A DNA stretch of 41,838 nucleotides from NCBI GenBank assembly GCA_937136755.1, contig CAKZOR010000125.1, positions 1-41,838 on the forward strand, written 5' to 3'. A model generated the notes under the pieces. The model made no database searches and was not told where the DNA came from. It saw only the letters and a program-made list of their open reading frames with translations. Position numbers and translations under genes: made by a program. The number at the start of each line of letters is the position of its first letter. Position 1 is the first letter of the stretch. This stretch comes from an uncultured Flavobacteriaceae bacterium. Lineage in GTDB: Bacteria > Bacteroidota > Bacteroidia > Flavobacteriales > Flavobacteriaceae. Below are positions 7,880 through 16,200 of the stretch, piece by piece.

Positions 7880-8449
7880 ATGTACCAGCAGCTCATAGAT
7901 TTGGATCGTGATCTGTTTGTATTTCTCAACAACGCTGGCAATACATCTTGGGACGCTTTTTTTCTCACCGTTACTTTGAGTAGTCTTTGGATTCCACTTT
8001 TTAGCTATTTTATTTTTTTGACTTTTATTTCAGTAGAAAAAAATAGATTTTACAATACTATTTGGACTGCTTTTCTGATGATTTTGACCGTTGCATTAGT
8101 AGGTTTTTTTGTAAAATACACTGTTGCAAGGCCAAGACCCCATCAATTATTGGATATGGTTCATGATATTAGAGCACTAAAACCCATTAGCGGTTACAGT
8201 TTCTTTTCTGGGCATGCGGCGAGTTCTTTCGCTATAGTCACCTTTTTATGCCTGCTATTGAGAAAAATAAAACCATGGGTATATCTGTTTTATGCATGGG
8301 CATTTTTGTATAGTTATAGCAGAATCTATATTGGAGTGCATTATCCATTAGATAGTATTGCAGGGGCCTTGATTGGTAGTGGTTTTGCTTACCTGTTTTA
8401 CAGTTGGCTAGCTATTTCAAAACGATCCTTTTTTAACCCTTTTAAATAA
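7880..8449 (+). CDS. PAP2 family membrane phosphatase
   Basis: The 189-residue membrane protein carries the full acid phosphatase signature: KYTVARPRP (79-87, K-x6-RP), FSGH with His112, and SRIYIGVHYPLD (147-158, SR-x5-H-x3-D) with His154 and Asp158. Several hydrophobic helices surround these motifs, and the active site would face the periplasm as in related lipid phosphatases. Likely substrates are undecaprenyl pyrophosphate or phosphatidylglycerol phosphate; the sequence does not separate these. It starts immediately after tatA. Its last 8 bases overlap the end of the convergent O-methyltransferase gene. Confidence 0.9.
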   Translation: MYQQLIDLDRDLFVFLNNAGNTSWDAFFLTVTLSSLWIPLFSYFIFLTFISVEKNRFYNTIWTAFLMILTVALVGFFVKYTVARPRPHQLLDMVHDIRALKPISGYSFFSGHAASSFAIVTFLCLLLRKIKPWVYLFYAWAFLYSYSRIYIGVHYPLDSIAGALIGSGFAYLFYSWLAISKRSFFNPFK

Positions 8450-9083
8450 CCCTACTCATTGTAAGTCCATCTCTGATGGGTAGTAAAGAGGTTTGAACAC
8501 GAGGGTCTTCTGCTAGTTTTTTGTTGTAGTCTAAAAGCACTTTGGTGGTCTTGTCTTTGGGATCTAATGGTTCTACTACTTTTCCAGTCCAAAGTACATT
8601 GTCAGAGAGAATAACAGTCCCAGATTTAGATTTTTTAATCACAGCCTCAAAATAAGCGTCGTATTGTTTTTTTTCTGCATCTATAAACACCAAGTCAAAA
8701 GGACCCTCTAATGTTGGAATAATATCTAATGCGTCTCCGATATAGGTTTTAATTTGAGTGGAATAATCACTTTTGTCAAAATACTTTTTTTGAATTGCAG
8801 CTAATTCTGGATTAACTTCAATGGTTTCAAGTGTGCCGTTTTCTATAAGTCCTTCTGCTAAGCAAAGGGCGGAATATCCTGTATAGGTCCCAATTTCAAG
8901 TATTTTTTTTGGTGCTATGATCTTAGATAAAAGGCTTAAAAACCTTCCTTGAAAATGCCCGGTAATCATTCTAGGTTGTATTACTTTTACATGGGTTTCT
9001 CTACTGAGCTCCTGAAGCAATATTGGCTCTGCGTCTGAATGTTGCTCAATATATGTCTCTAAAGTATCTGATAAAAAGTGCAT
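8442..9083 (-). CDS. SAM-dependent O-methyltransferase (COMT-like)
   Basis: The 213-residue product matches small O-methyltransferases related to catechol and caffeoyl-CoA methyltransferases. The SAM loop LEIGTYTGYSA lies at 62-72, the acidic ribose-binding position at IEVNPE (88-93), and the metal-site region FIDAEKKQY at 133-141 with Asp135. These enzymes are cytoplasmic and usually Mg-dependent; the acceptor (catechol-like or another small molecule) cannot be read from sequence. It is a single-gene unit convergent with the PAP2 gene and divergent from kynU, with its own -7 element. Confidence 0.9.
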   Translation of the reverse strand: MHFLSDTLETYIEQHSDAEPILLQELSRETHVKVIQPRMITGHFQGRFLSLLSKIIAPKKILEIGTYTGYSALCLAEGLIENGTLETIEVNPELAAIQKKYFDKSDYSTQIKTYIGDALDIIPTLEGPFDLVFIDAEKKQYDAYFEAVIKKSKSGTVILSDNVLWTGKVVEPLDPKDKTTKVLLDYNKKLAEDPRVQTSLLPIRDGLTMSRVI

Positions 9084-9106
9084 GAATTACTATTACAAAG
9101 TTTATA

Positions 9107-9114
9107 CAAAAATA
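9107..9114 (-). promoter_or_regulatory. -7 element (TATTTTTG) of the O-methyltransferase gene
   Basis: A TAnnTTTG match on the minus strand, 23 bases before the ATG at 9083, leaving room for a short leader. Confidence 0.5.
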
Positions 9115-9179
9115 CACCTTTTTAGAAGCGAGACTAATTCCTTTTTATTCCCCCTATAAATTGTATTTTAGGTCTCTAA

Positions 9180-9187
9180 TATTTTTG
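9180..9187 (+). promoter_or_regulatory. -7 element (TATTTTTG) of kynU
   Basis: A TAnnTTTG match ending two bases before the kynU ATG at 9190. If it is used, the mRNA would have essentially no leader. An ATTG at 9160-9163 is a weak -33 candidate with short spacing. Confidence 0.4.
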
Positions 9188-9189
9188 CT

Positions 9190-10467
9190 ATGAATTTTTC
9201 AAATCAATTGGATTTTGCCTTAGAATTAGACGCTTCAGATTCACTTAAATCTTATAGGGACTTGTTTCACATTCCAACACATCATGGAGATGAGGTGGCC
9301 TATTTCACGGGTAACTCACTTGGTTTACAGCCCAAGTCTGCCCGAGCTTATGTAGAAAGGGTTATGAAAGATTGGGAGACTATGGCAGTAGAAGGACATT
9401 TTTATTCCAAGGAACCTTGGTGGGAGTATCATGAGAAATTAGCCGCTCCATTAGCTTCGTTGGTAGGCGCTAAAATACCTGAGGTTTCTGTGATGAATAC
9501 TTTAACGGTAAATCTTCATTTTTTAATGGTCTCCTTTTACAGGCCTAATCCAAAACGATTTAAAATATTGTGTGAAGAAAAAGCATTTCCCTCAGACCAA
9601 TATATGTTACAAAGCCAAGTAAAGTTTCACGGCTATGACCCAGATACAGCTATTGTTACAGTAAAGAAACGCCCTGGAGAAAATGCTTGGAGGGAAGAAG
9701 ATTTATTAGAAGCTATTGAGACTCATGGAGATACATTGGCTTTGGTACTGATGGGTGGGGTGAATTATTATAATGGTCAGGTTTTTCCCATGGAAAGTAT
9801 TACTGCAAAAGCAAAAGAGCAGGGTGCGTTTGTAGGTTGGGATTTGGCCCATGCAGTAGGGAATGTCCCTTTACAGCTCCATGATTGGGGGGTAGATTTT
9901 GCCAGCTGGTGTAGTTATAAGTATTTAAATTCAGGCCCAGGAAATGCGGCTGCTATATATATCAATGAGCAGTATCTAAACAGAACGGATCTTCCCAGAT
10001 TTGAAGGTTGGTGGGGTACTGAGAAAGGACTTCGTTTTAAAATGGAACCTCTTTTCACGCCTATGGACAACGCAGACGCATGGCAAGTGAGTAATGCCCC
10101 TATTTTGGCTATGGCTCCTTTTTTAGCTTCATTAGATATTTTTAAAACAGTTTCTCAAGAGGATTTGTGGTCTAAGCAGTCACGCTTAGTAAGTTATATG
10201 TCCTTTGTTATTGAATCCATTGCCGCTAAGGCACCATTTGATATTATTATTTTGACTCCTGAACACAGGGGGTCACAGCTCTCAGTGTATTTTCAAGAAC
10301 ACGGAAGGGCTATTTTTGACTATTTAATGTCTCATGGGGTGGTCACAGATTGGCGGGAGCCCAATGTAATGCGCTTTGCACCGGTACCGCTGTATAATAG
10401 TTTTAAAGACATTCACATTTTAGGAGAAAGATTAAAAGAAGGCATTAATAAAGTTATTTTAACTTAA
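9190..10467 (+). CDS. kynU: Kynureninase
   Basis: The 425-residue product is a fold-type I PLP enzyme of kynureninase length. Landmarks include YFTGNSLGLQPK near 38-49, WDLAHAVGN at 217-225 and CSYKYLNSGPG, which places the PLP lysine at 244. It hydrolyses kynurenine or 3-hydroxykynurenine to anthranilate or 3-hydroxyanthranilate plus alanine, a step of tryptophan breakdown or of NAD synthesis by the eukaryote-like route. No other kynurenine pathway gene lies in the window. An MFS transporter follows after 11 bases, suggesting co-transcription. Confidence 0.95.
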   Translation: MNFSNQLDFALELDASDSLKSYRDLFHIPTHHGDEVAYFTGNSLGLQPKSARAYVERVMKDWETMAVEGHFYSKEPWWEYHEKLAAPLASLVGAKIPEVSVMNTLTVNLHFLMVSFYRPNPKRFKILCEEKAFPSDQYMLQSQVKFHGYDPDTAIVTVKKRPGENAWREEDLLEAIETHGDTLALVLMGGVNYYNGQVFPMESITAKAKEQGAFVGWDLAHAVGNVPLQLHDWGVDFASWCSYKYLNSGPGNAAAIYINEQYLNRTDLPRFEGWWGTEKGLRFKMEPLFTPMDNADAWQVSNAPILAMAPFLASLDIFKTVSQEDLWSKQSRLVSYMSFVIESIAAKAPFDIIILTPEHRGSQLSVYFQEHGRAIFDYLMSHGVVTDWREPNVMRFAPVPLYNSFKDIHILGERLKEGINKVILT

Positions 10468-10478
10468 GATCGCTTGAA

Positions 10479-11636
10479 ATGAATAGTGTAAAAAGCCTTT
10501 TTTCTAGCAAACGTTATTTGGGACCTGCCCTTGTTTTTGCTAGTTTAAATTTTGTATTTGGTACTTGGGCCATTTATATTCCTACTGTTAAAGCACAATT
10601 AAATATTGATAAATCTGCCTTGGGCTTGGCTATTTTTTGTTTGGCTTTAGGTACTTTTTCGGTTTTACCCTTTGCGTCTCGTGTAATTAGATACTTTGGG
10701 GTTGGAAAGAGTACAGGTTTAGGGGTGTTATGTATTGTAAGTACGGCCTTATTTCCTTTTTTAGCCCCTTCTTACCCACAATTGATTATCGCTTTGTTTT
10801 TATTGGGTGCTGCCCAAGGTTTTACAGATATAGCCATGAACGGATTAGTGGCTCATATAGAAAAGGAAGACGGAGCAAGTGTCATGACAGCAACCCACGG
10901 TTTTTTTAGCCTGGGAGGGGTTCTTGCAGGTCTGGGAAGTTTTGGCATAGCTTGGCTCAATAATCCTTTAATTCATATGGTATTTGTATTGACAATAGTG
11001 GTTTTGGTAAACCTGTATTTCTATCCTGCCTACCAATCAATAAAAGCTGCAGTAGTGCCAAAATCTTCCGTCTCCTTCGGACATATAAAGCCATTTTTAC
11101 TGCTAGGAGGAATTTCTTTTGTTGTAATGGGCTCTGAGGGAGCCATTGTAGATTGGAGCGCCCTCTACCTTCAAGAGGTTGCCTTAGCCCCTGAGTTTTT
11201 GGTAGGAGGAGGGTTTTTTCTGTTTTCCATGTGTATGACCATAGCCCGCTTTTTTGGAGACCAGTGGAGCAAACGCTTTGGTAGCATCCAAATTATTTCT
11301 ATGGGCGCATTCACAGCTGGAATAGGGTATTTTTTAGTCCTCAGTGGAAATACCTACTTAGCCCTCATAGGATTTGCCTTAAATGGTTTAGGATTCTCAG
11401 TAGTCATTCCAGAAGTCTTTAGAATAGCTGGCCAATCCAATAGCATAGACCCTACCAAAGCCATGTCTGTGGTCGCTGGATTTGGGTATTCAGGCTTTCT
11501 TTTAACACCGGTAATTTTAGGGGTAGTGTCTGAGAAGTATGGTTTATCGGTCGGTTTTTTTGGTTTGCTAATCAGTGTGTTATTAGTCCTTATTCTGACC
11601 GTTTTTTTAAGAAAGAAAAATACGATAAAGGACTAA
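10479..11636 (+). CDS. Major facilitator superfamily transporter
   Basis: The 385-residue protein shows about 12 hydrophobic helices and the two-half layout of MFS permeases. The N-terminal half contains GTWAIYIPTVKAQLNI and a loop near 115-125 with GFTDIAMN, reminiscent of sugar-type MFS proteins of the FucP/YbjJ group. A short basic tail (RKKNTIKD) ends the protein. The substrate is unknown. The position 11 bases after kynU suggests, but does not show, transport of a tryptophan or kynurenine metabolite. Confidence 0.85.
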   Translation: MNSVKSLFSSKRYLGPALVFASLNFVFGTWAIYIPTVKAQLNIDKSALGLAIFCLALGTFSVLPFASRVIRYFGVGKSTGLGVLCIVSTALFPFLAPSYPQLIIALFLLGAAQGFTDIAMNGLVAHIEKEDGASVMTATHGFFSLGGVLAGLGSFGIAWLNNPLIHMVFVLTIVVLVNLYFYPAYQSIKAAVVPKSSVSFGHIKPFLLLGGISFVVMGSEGAIVDWSALYLQEVALAPEFLVGGGFFLFSMCMTIARFFGDQWSKRFGSIQIISMGAFTAGIGYFLVLSGNTYLALIGFALNGLGFSVVIPEVFRIAGQSNSIDPTKAMSVVAGFGYSGFLLTPVILGVVSEKYGLSVGFFGLLISVLLVLILTVFLRKKNTIKD

Positions 11637-11692
11637 GGGCAATTTATTAAAAACAAGGCTTTTATTTGGAGGGACATTATCTCTAAATTATG

Positions 11693-11700
11693 TAATTTTG
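11693..11700 (+). promoter_or_regulatory. -7 element (TAATTTTG) of the clpP-like gene
   Basis: A TAnnTTTG match 19 bases before the ATG at 11720. A TTTG at 11665-11668 could serve as -33 element, although the spacing is long. Confidence 0.5.
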
Positions 11701-11719
11701 ACAGATATAAATACGTGTT

Positions 11720-12265
11720 ATGAGTGCCAAGAAAGGAAAAGTACAAGAACTAATTGAAGAAAAGTTTTTAGAGGAACGTAAAGTGTTTCTATGGGGACAA
11801 GTAGACGACGCTTCTGCCAAACATGTCATAGACAGATTGTTGTATTTAGACCTCCAAAACAGCAAGGAAATACAATTGGTGATCAATAGTCCTGGAGGTT
11901 ACGTAACTTCTGGTTTTGCGATATACGACACTATAAAATCCCTAAAAAGTCCTGTTTCTACAGTATGTAGCGGTTTGGCTGCTTCCATGGGGTCAATATT
12001 GTTGTCTGCTGGAGCCAAAGGAAGACGTTTTATGCAACCACATGCACAAGTAATGATTCACCAGCCGAGTGGTGGTGCTAGAGGACAGGCTTCTAATATT
12101 GAGATACAAGCCAGAGAAATAATCAAAACAAGGGAATTGAGTGCGCAAATTTTAGCAGACAACTGTGGTCAGAAAGTAGACAAGGTCATGAAAGATTTTG
12201 ATCGTGACTATTGGATGAATGCAGAAGAAAGCTTGGCTTACGGTATTGTAGACGCCATGTTGTAG
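11720..12265 (+). CDS. clpP: ClpP-family serine protease, short paralogue type
   Basis: The 181-residue product is clearly ClpP-like: INSPGGYVTSG at 55-65, nucleophile Ser89 in GLAASMGS, His114 in MIHQPSGG and Asp163 in DFDRDYW. It is shorter than usual ClpP (about 195-220), ending right after YGIVDAML, and its N-terminus is charged and lysine/glutamate rich instead of the usual axial-loop sequence. No clpX or tig lies beside it. It is therefore more likely a second ClpP subunit that forms mixed rings or works without the standard ATPase than the main housekeeping ClpP. All three catalytic residues are present, so it should be active. A single-gene unit. Confidence 0.88.
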   Translation: MSAKKGKVQELIEEKFLEERKVFLWGQVDDASAKHVIDRLLYLDLQNSKEIQLVINSPGGYVTSGFAIYDTIKSLKSPVSTVCSGLAASMGSILLSAGAKGRRFMQPHAQVMIHQPSGGARGQASNIEIQAREIIKTRELSAQILADNCGQKVDKVMKDFDRDYWMNAEESLAYGIVDAML

Positions 12266-12383
12266 TTGTTACCCATGCGTTAACGAATTAATATCCGAAA
12301 AGATTTATTACTAAGGTACGCTTTAAATACGCTGGCGGATTTTATTATTTCTAAAGGGTTTATTAATAAGGATGCGTTTATAC

Positions 12384-12419
12384 TATTCTGAAAGACTTTA
12401 ATATTCTGAAGGGTTTTCT
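12384..12419. repeat. 18-bp tandem repeat across the photolyase stop codon
   Basis: TATTCTGAA occurs at 12384 and 12402, and the 18-base units match at about 13 of 18 positions. On the minus strand the repeat encodes PSEY, stop, SLSE, stop in one frame, so the end of the gene seems to be partly duplicated in frame. Confidence 0.5.
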
Positions 12420-13942
12420 ATAATATGGAAAGCCCTTTTTTTAATGTCTTTAAGGTCATTTGGATCCATTTTTTTCAAAAGAGATAACATCATGGCCATG
12501 CGGTTATTTTTTTCAAAATACCCCTTCTTTTCATCTAAGAAGTTCCAGTATAACGAATTAAAAGGACAGGCATTTTCTCCTATTTTTTCTTTGTGATTGT
12601 ATTGGCAACCCTCACAGTAATTCCCCATTTTTTGGATATAATTTCCGCTACTTACATAGGGTTTTGTGGCCAATAAGCCACCATCTGCAAATTGACTCAT
12701 TCCCCTTGTATTAGGCATTTCTACCCACTCAATGGCGTCAATGTAAATACCCAGGTACCATTTATCTACTTCATCTGGATGCACTTGTGTGAGTAAAGCA
12801 TAGTTTCCTGTCACCATGAGCCTTTGGATGTGATGGGCGTAACTATGCTCAAGACTTTGCTTAATAGATTGGTGCATGCAATTCATTTTGGTCTTTGCCG
12901 TCCAGTAAAAATCAGGAAGCTTCCCCTGATTATCTAGCGCATTCTTTTGAGCATAACCAGGCATTTCTCTCCAGTAAATCCCCCTCATATATTCTCTCCA
13001 TCCCAAAATTTGCCTCACAAATCCTTCCACTTGATTCAAGCTTATTTTGTCTTCTTTTTGCTCATAATAAGTCTTTAGCACCTGATCCACTACCTCTTTT
13101 GGGCTAATGATTTTTGTGTTTAAAGCAAAAGACAATCTCGAGTGAAAAAGAAATTTTTCTTCAGTATGCATGGCATCTTGAAAATCGCCAAAATAGGGTA
13201 GGAGATCTTCACAGAAATAATCGAGAATTTGTTGTGCTTGATTTTTGTTAATAGGCCAATTAAATTGTGTAGCATCTATGGATCCAATGGTCTTAAAAGA
13301 TTGCGATTGAATACTTTTATATATTTCTAAAAGGTTGTTTGATATTGGAAATCCAGTCGGTACAGGGATTTGACCTTTCCATTTTTTTCTATTCTCTTGG
13401 TCGTAATTCCATTTTCCTCCTAGCGGTCCTTCAGGCGTCATTAAAATCTGATGCTCTTTTCTCATTTGCCTGTAAAAAGGCTCCATAATCAGTTGTTTCT
13501 TTCCCTCAAAAAAGTTTTTTAAACGCTTTCTATCTGTGTAAAAATGTTCTGTTGAATACGCTTTGGTCGGAATATCTAATTCCTCGCAAATAGATTGAAA
13601 TTGCAGATCTAGCCTGTACTCATCTGGTTCCTGGTATTCAAATAAACCAATCTCATGGCTATTGATATGGGCTTGGATTAATTTTCCTAAATCCTCTTTG
13701 GCCTCTGCTTGGTCAATATTAATGTATATGACTTGATGACCTTTGGCCTTAACGGCCGATGCAAATTCACGCATAGCAGCAAAAAAGCCTACGACTTTTT
13801 GAATGTGGTGGGTCACATAATCTGTTTCTTGTCTCATTTCTACCATGAGATATAAAGTTTGCTTATCTATTTCTGTAAACCAACTATGTGATAAATTGAG
13901 TTGATCTCCTAAAACGAATCTAAGTTTTTTTGTGCCTGACAT
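12398..13942 (-). CDS. Iron-sulfur bacterial cryptochrome/(6-4) photolyase (FeS-BCP)
   Basis: The 514-residue product begins with RFVLGDQLN, the N-terminal signature of PhrB-type FeS-BCP proteins. Four cysteines at 355, 443, 446 and 459 have the same spacing (88, 3, 13) as the 4Fe-4S ligands I know from Agrobacterium PhrB. The C-terminal FAD region includes RQILGWREYMRGIYW and NYALLTQVHPDEVDKWY. PhrB repairs (6-4) photoproducts in DNA; some relatives act as light sensors, and the sequence does not decide between these. It is the last gene of the light-related minus-strand operon, 45 bases after CRY-DASH. A short repeat spans its stop codon. Confidence 0.92.
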   Translation of the reverse strand: MSGTKKLRFVLGDQLNLSHSWFTEIDKQTLYLMVEMRQETDYVTHHIQKVVGFFAAMREFASAVKAKGHQVIYINIDQAEAKEDLGKLIQAHINSHEIGLFEYQEPDEYRLDLQFQSICEELDIPTKAYSTEHFYTDRKRLKNFFEGKKQLIMEPFYRQMRKEHQILMTPEGPLGGKWNYDQENRKKWKGQIPVPTGFPISNNLLEIYKSIQSQSFKTIGSIDATQFNWPINKNQAQQILDYFCEDLLPYFGDFQDAMHTEEKFLFHSRLSFALNTKIISPKEVVDQVLKTYYEQKEDKISLNQVEGFVRQILGWREYMRGIYWREMPGYAQKNALDNQGKLPDFYWTAKTKMNCMHQSIKQSLEHSYAHHIQRLMVTGNYALLTQVHPDEVDKWYLGIYIDAIEWVEMPNTRGMSQFADGGLLATKPYVSSGNYIQKMGNYCEGCQYNHKEKIGENACPFNSLYWNFLDEKKGYFEKNNRMAMMLSLLKKMDPNDLKDIKKRAFHIIENPSEY

Positions 13943-13987
13943 ATCTCTGGTCGCTATTTGAAAGGTAGATTTTGGTTGTTCTTATTG

Positions 13988-15271
13988 TTATTCATTCCAG
14001 ATTTTTTGAAATGCTTTTTGAGGATCGTACATATCTGCCTGTCTGTCGGGATTAAAAATTCGATCTCTTGGATCATTTCCCACACCACTAGTGTACATCC
14101 AATTGGCCCAATTACTGTCTACATCGTAGTCTATTAATTGACTTTCAAAGTAGCTAGCTCCTGTTCTCCAGTCTTGATCCAATGTTTTTGACCAATAGCT
14201 CGCTACATTTTGCCTACCTCGATTACTCATCCATCCAGTTTGAGCCAATTCCTTCATATTAGCATTGATGAAAGGGCTATATGTGGTACCATTTATCCAG
14301 TCATTATACACTTTAGGGTTGTTTCCTTTCGCAAAAGTTTTTTGGTTAATTCCACCACTTTTAAAAAGATCGTTTTTATGTTTTAATCCCACATATTTAA
14401 AAAATTCCCTCCACAGAAGTTCAAAGAGGACCCAATAGGTACTTTCATTGGCTGTTACTTTTTTTTCATAGGTCTTAAGTTGGTGATACACAGTTCTAGC
14501 AGAAATACAGCCATGGGCTAACCAAGCAGATAATTTAGTGCTGTAATCCAATCCAATTAATCCATTGCGAGTCTCTTTGTATTGGGCCACTCTATGGCTT
14601 TCAAAGAAGTAATGCTTGATTCGATCCTGTGCTGCCTTTTCTCCTCCGCTAAATGGAAAAGCAGACCTAGGGTCAGTTTTTAAAGACAGTAAATCTTTTG
14701 AAATAGATGACCAAGGGGCGTCAGAATAAAATAATGGGGTGTCTGTGGCGCTTGTTTGTTTAGTTGGAGTAGCTAGTGGTGTAGGAACTTTTAAAGACGC
14801 TTCTACTTTTTTTCTAAATGGGGTAAAGACTTTAGGAAGTTTGTATAATTCAAAAGGGATTAATTCGGGTCCCAATAAAAATTGATCGTAAAGGCTAACC
14901 AGCTTAGTGTTCGGTGAAATCTGAGCTTCTATTTCTTTGTTTATTGAAACTTCTTCCTCATGCCATACTTTTTGATGGTAGAGTGTGCTAATATTATTTT
15001 CATGAATGTATTCTGGCAACCGTTTGGCTGGATTTCCTATAAGAATAGCAAATGGAATATTTAGCGCTTCAAGACTTTGCTTTAAATCTAGTAATGATTC
15101 TACAATGAATTTTGCCCTGAATGGACCAATTTTAGGTAAATCTCCCTTAAATTTTTCGGGGTCTAAACAGTATACTCCCAAAATTTCATTTGCCTTGTTT
15201 TCACAAGCAGCTGAGAGTGAAGGGTGGTCTGCAACCCTTAGGTTATTCGTGAACCAAACAAGGGACTTCAT
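13988..15271 (-). CDS. DASH family cryptochrome
   Basis: The 427-residue product has the photolyase/cryptochrome architecture: an alpha/beta antenna domain ([17 protein letters not shown] at 3-19) and a helical FAD domain ([44 protein letters not shown]). The last phrase, [15 protein letters not shown], is characteristic of CRY-DASH as opposed to CPD photolyases. DASH proteins repair cyclobutane dimers in single-stranded DNA and may also signal light. The start overlaps the DUF2256 stop by 4 bases (ATGA), a sign of translational coupling. Confidence 0.93.
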   Translation of the reverse strand: MKSLVWFTNNLRVADHPSLSAACENKANEILGVYCLDPEKFKGDLPKIGPFRAKFIVESLLDLKQSLEALNIPFAILIGNPAKRLPEYIHENNISTLYHQKVWHEEEVSINKEIEAQISPNTKLVSLYDQFLLGPELIPFELYKLPKVFTPFRKKVEASLKVPTPLATPTKQTSATDTPLFYSDAPWSSISKDLLSLKTDPRSAFPFSGGEKAAQDRIKHYFFESHRVAQYKETRNGLIGLDYSTKLSAWLAHGCISARTVYHQLKTYEKKVTANESTYWVLFELLWREFFKYVGLKHKNDLFKSGGINQKTFAKGNNPKVYNDWINGTTYSPFINANMKELAQTGWMSNRGRQNVASYWSKTLDQDWRTGASYFESQLIDYDVDSNWANWMYTSGVGNDPRDRIFNPDRQADMYDPQKAFQKIWNE

Positions 15272-15411
15272 AAGCTTTTATTTTTATTTCTTTTACATTT
15301 TTCAGAACAGTATCGCACTTCATCCCAGTTTTTTTCCCATTTCTTTCTCCAATTAAATGGCCTTTGACACACTGCGCAAACTTTGGAGGGAAGAAAGTTT
15401 TTTTTGTGCAT
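15268..15411 (-). CDS. DUF2256 zinc-ribbon-like small protein
   Basis: This 47-residue protein starts at ATG 15411; a longer frame from 15489 would read into the end of the flavin reductase and is less likely. Cys12, Cys15, Cys35 and Cys39 form two CxxC/CxxxC knuckles suited to one zinc, around a basic, tryptophan-rich middle ([11 protein letters not shown]). DUF2256 proteins are commonly found next to photolyase/cryptochrome genes, as here. The start is one base after the flavin reductase stop (TAACATG) and the stop overlaps the CRY-DASH start, so it is tightly coupled on both sides. A nucleic-acid-binding or cofactor-related role is only inference. Confidence 0.88.
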   Translation of the reverse strand: MHKKNFLPSKVCAVCQRPFNWRKKWEKNWDEVRYCSEKCKRNKNKSL

Positions 15412-15412
15412 G

Positions 15413-16045
15413 TTATTTTTTTTGCGGCTTTGTTTCCGGTTTTGCGTACTCGTATCTAATGGGTGTAGCTGTTTTAATATACCCGTCAATTCCTATTCCT
15501 GCAATAGTATTGGCTTTTGTGAGATCTATCCAACCATCAGATGCAATAAAATCTTCATTTAAATAAAGCGCGTTTATGGCTCCAACAAGCATAATGCAAC
15601 CATTTTCTACAATGGGATATTCATTCACATAAGTGCAGCTGTATTTAATAGTGCTCTCTTTTACAAAGGGTGCAAGCGCACCCTCAAGGTATTCAACTTC
15701 TAATCCGACTGCTTCAAATTCAGAGGTATTGGCAGGGTATTTTGCAGCGGTTTGGTGGGCTTTGTCTATAAAGGTTTCCTGAACATGGTTTACGGTAAAA
15801 AAACCAGTTTCTTTGATGTTTTTATAAGTATCCCTTTGCACTGTGAGTGGTCTGAATGTGAAACCTATCAGCGCTGGGTTACTGCCAAGGTGAATGATAG
15901 AGTTAAAAATGGCTAAGTTTTTATTTCCATCTTTATCTTGTGTGCCAATTAGATTTATTGATTTAAATCCCGTGCAACTATTTATGAGGTTTGCTCTATA
16001 TCTAGAGGGCAGTTCCTCAAAATCTGACGCTTTAAATTGTTTCAC
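15413..16045 (-). CDS. Flavin reductase-like FMN-binding protein (GTG start)
   Basis: The 210-residue product matches the flavin-reductase-like FMN-binding split-barrel family: [13 protein letters not shown] (24-36) and [20 protein letters not shown] (43-62), then FFTVNHV. These proteins bind FMN and either reduce free flavin with NAD(P)H or use it for an unknown substrate. The start codon is GTG; no in-frame ATG lies near. It heads the operon with DUF2256, CRY-DASH and FeS-BCP, which suggests a supply of reduced flavin or another light- or redox-linked job. That link is inference. Confidence 0.88.
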   Translation of the reverse strand: MKQFKASDFEELPSRYRANLINSCTGFKSINLIGTQDKDGNKNLAIFNSIIHLGSNPALIGFTFRPLTVQRDTYKNIKETGFFTVNHVQETFIDKAHQTAAKYPANTSEFEAVGLEVEYLEGALAPFVKESTIKYSCTYVNEYPIVENGCIMLVGAINALYLNEDFIASDGWIDLTKANTIAGIGIDGYIKTATPIRYEYAKPETKPQKK

Positions 16046-16066
16046 TTTTTATATAGTTTTGTTAAA

Positions 16067-16074
16067 CAAATATA
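16067..16074 (-). promoter_or_regulatory. -7 element (TATATTTG) of the light-related operon
   Basis: A full TAnnTTTG match on the minus strand, 21 bases before the GTG start of the flavin reductase. It is the only candidate promoter seen for the four-gene unit, because the following genes overlap or nearly abut. Confidence 0.55.
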
Positions 16075-16154
16075 AGAAAGCAAATGGCTAATTTTTGTAT
16101 TTAATACTTTTTTCTATTGAAATGCTTTTGTCTTTTTAAGTAAGGTCAAAAAAA

Positions 16155-16174
16155 AATCTCCATTGCTGGAGATT
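16155..16174 (-). terminator. Rho-independent terminator after the zinc-ribbon-family gene
   Basis: AATCTCCA (16155-16162) pairs with TGGAGATT (16167-16174) around a TTGC loop, with A/T runs on both sides so it can act in both directions. It lies 26 bases downstream of the minus-strand gene ending at 16201 and insulates the light operon from it. Confidence 0.85.
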
Positions 16175-16200
16175 TTTTTAATATAATTAAAATACTGCTA

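Noticed and set aside
15006-15356. A 116-codon plus-strand frame opposite CRY-DASH and DUF2256
   Set aside because: It overlaps two genes with clear motifs and has no features of its own.
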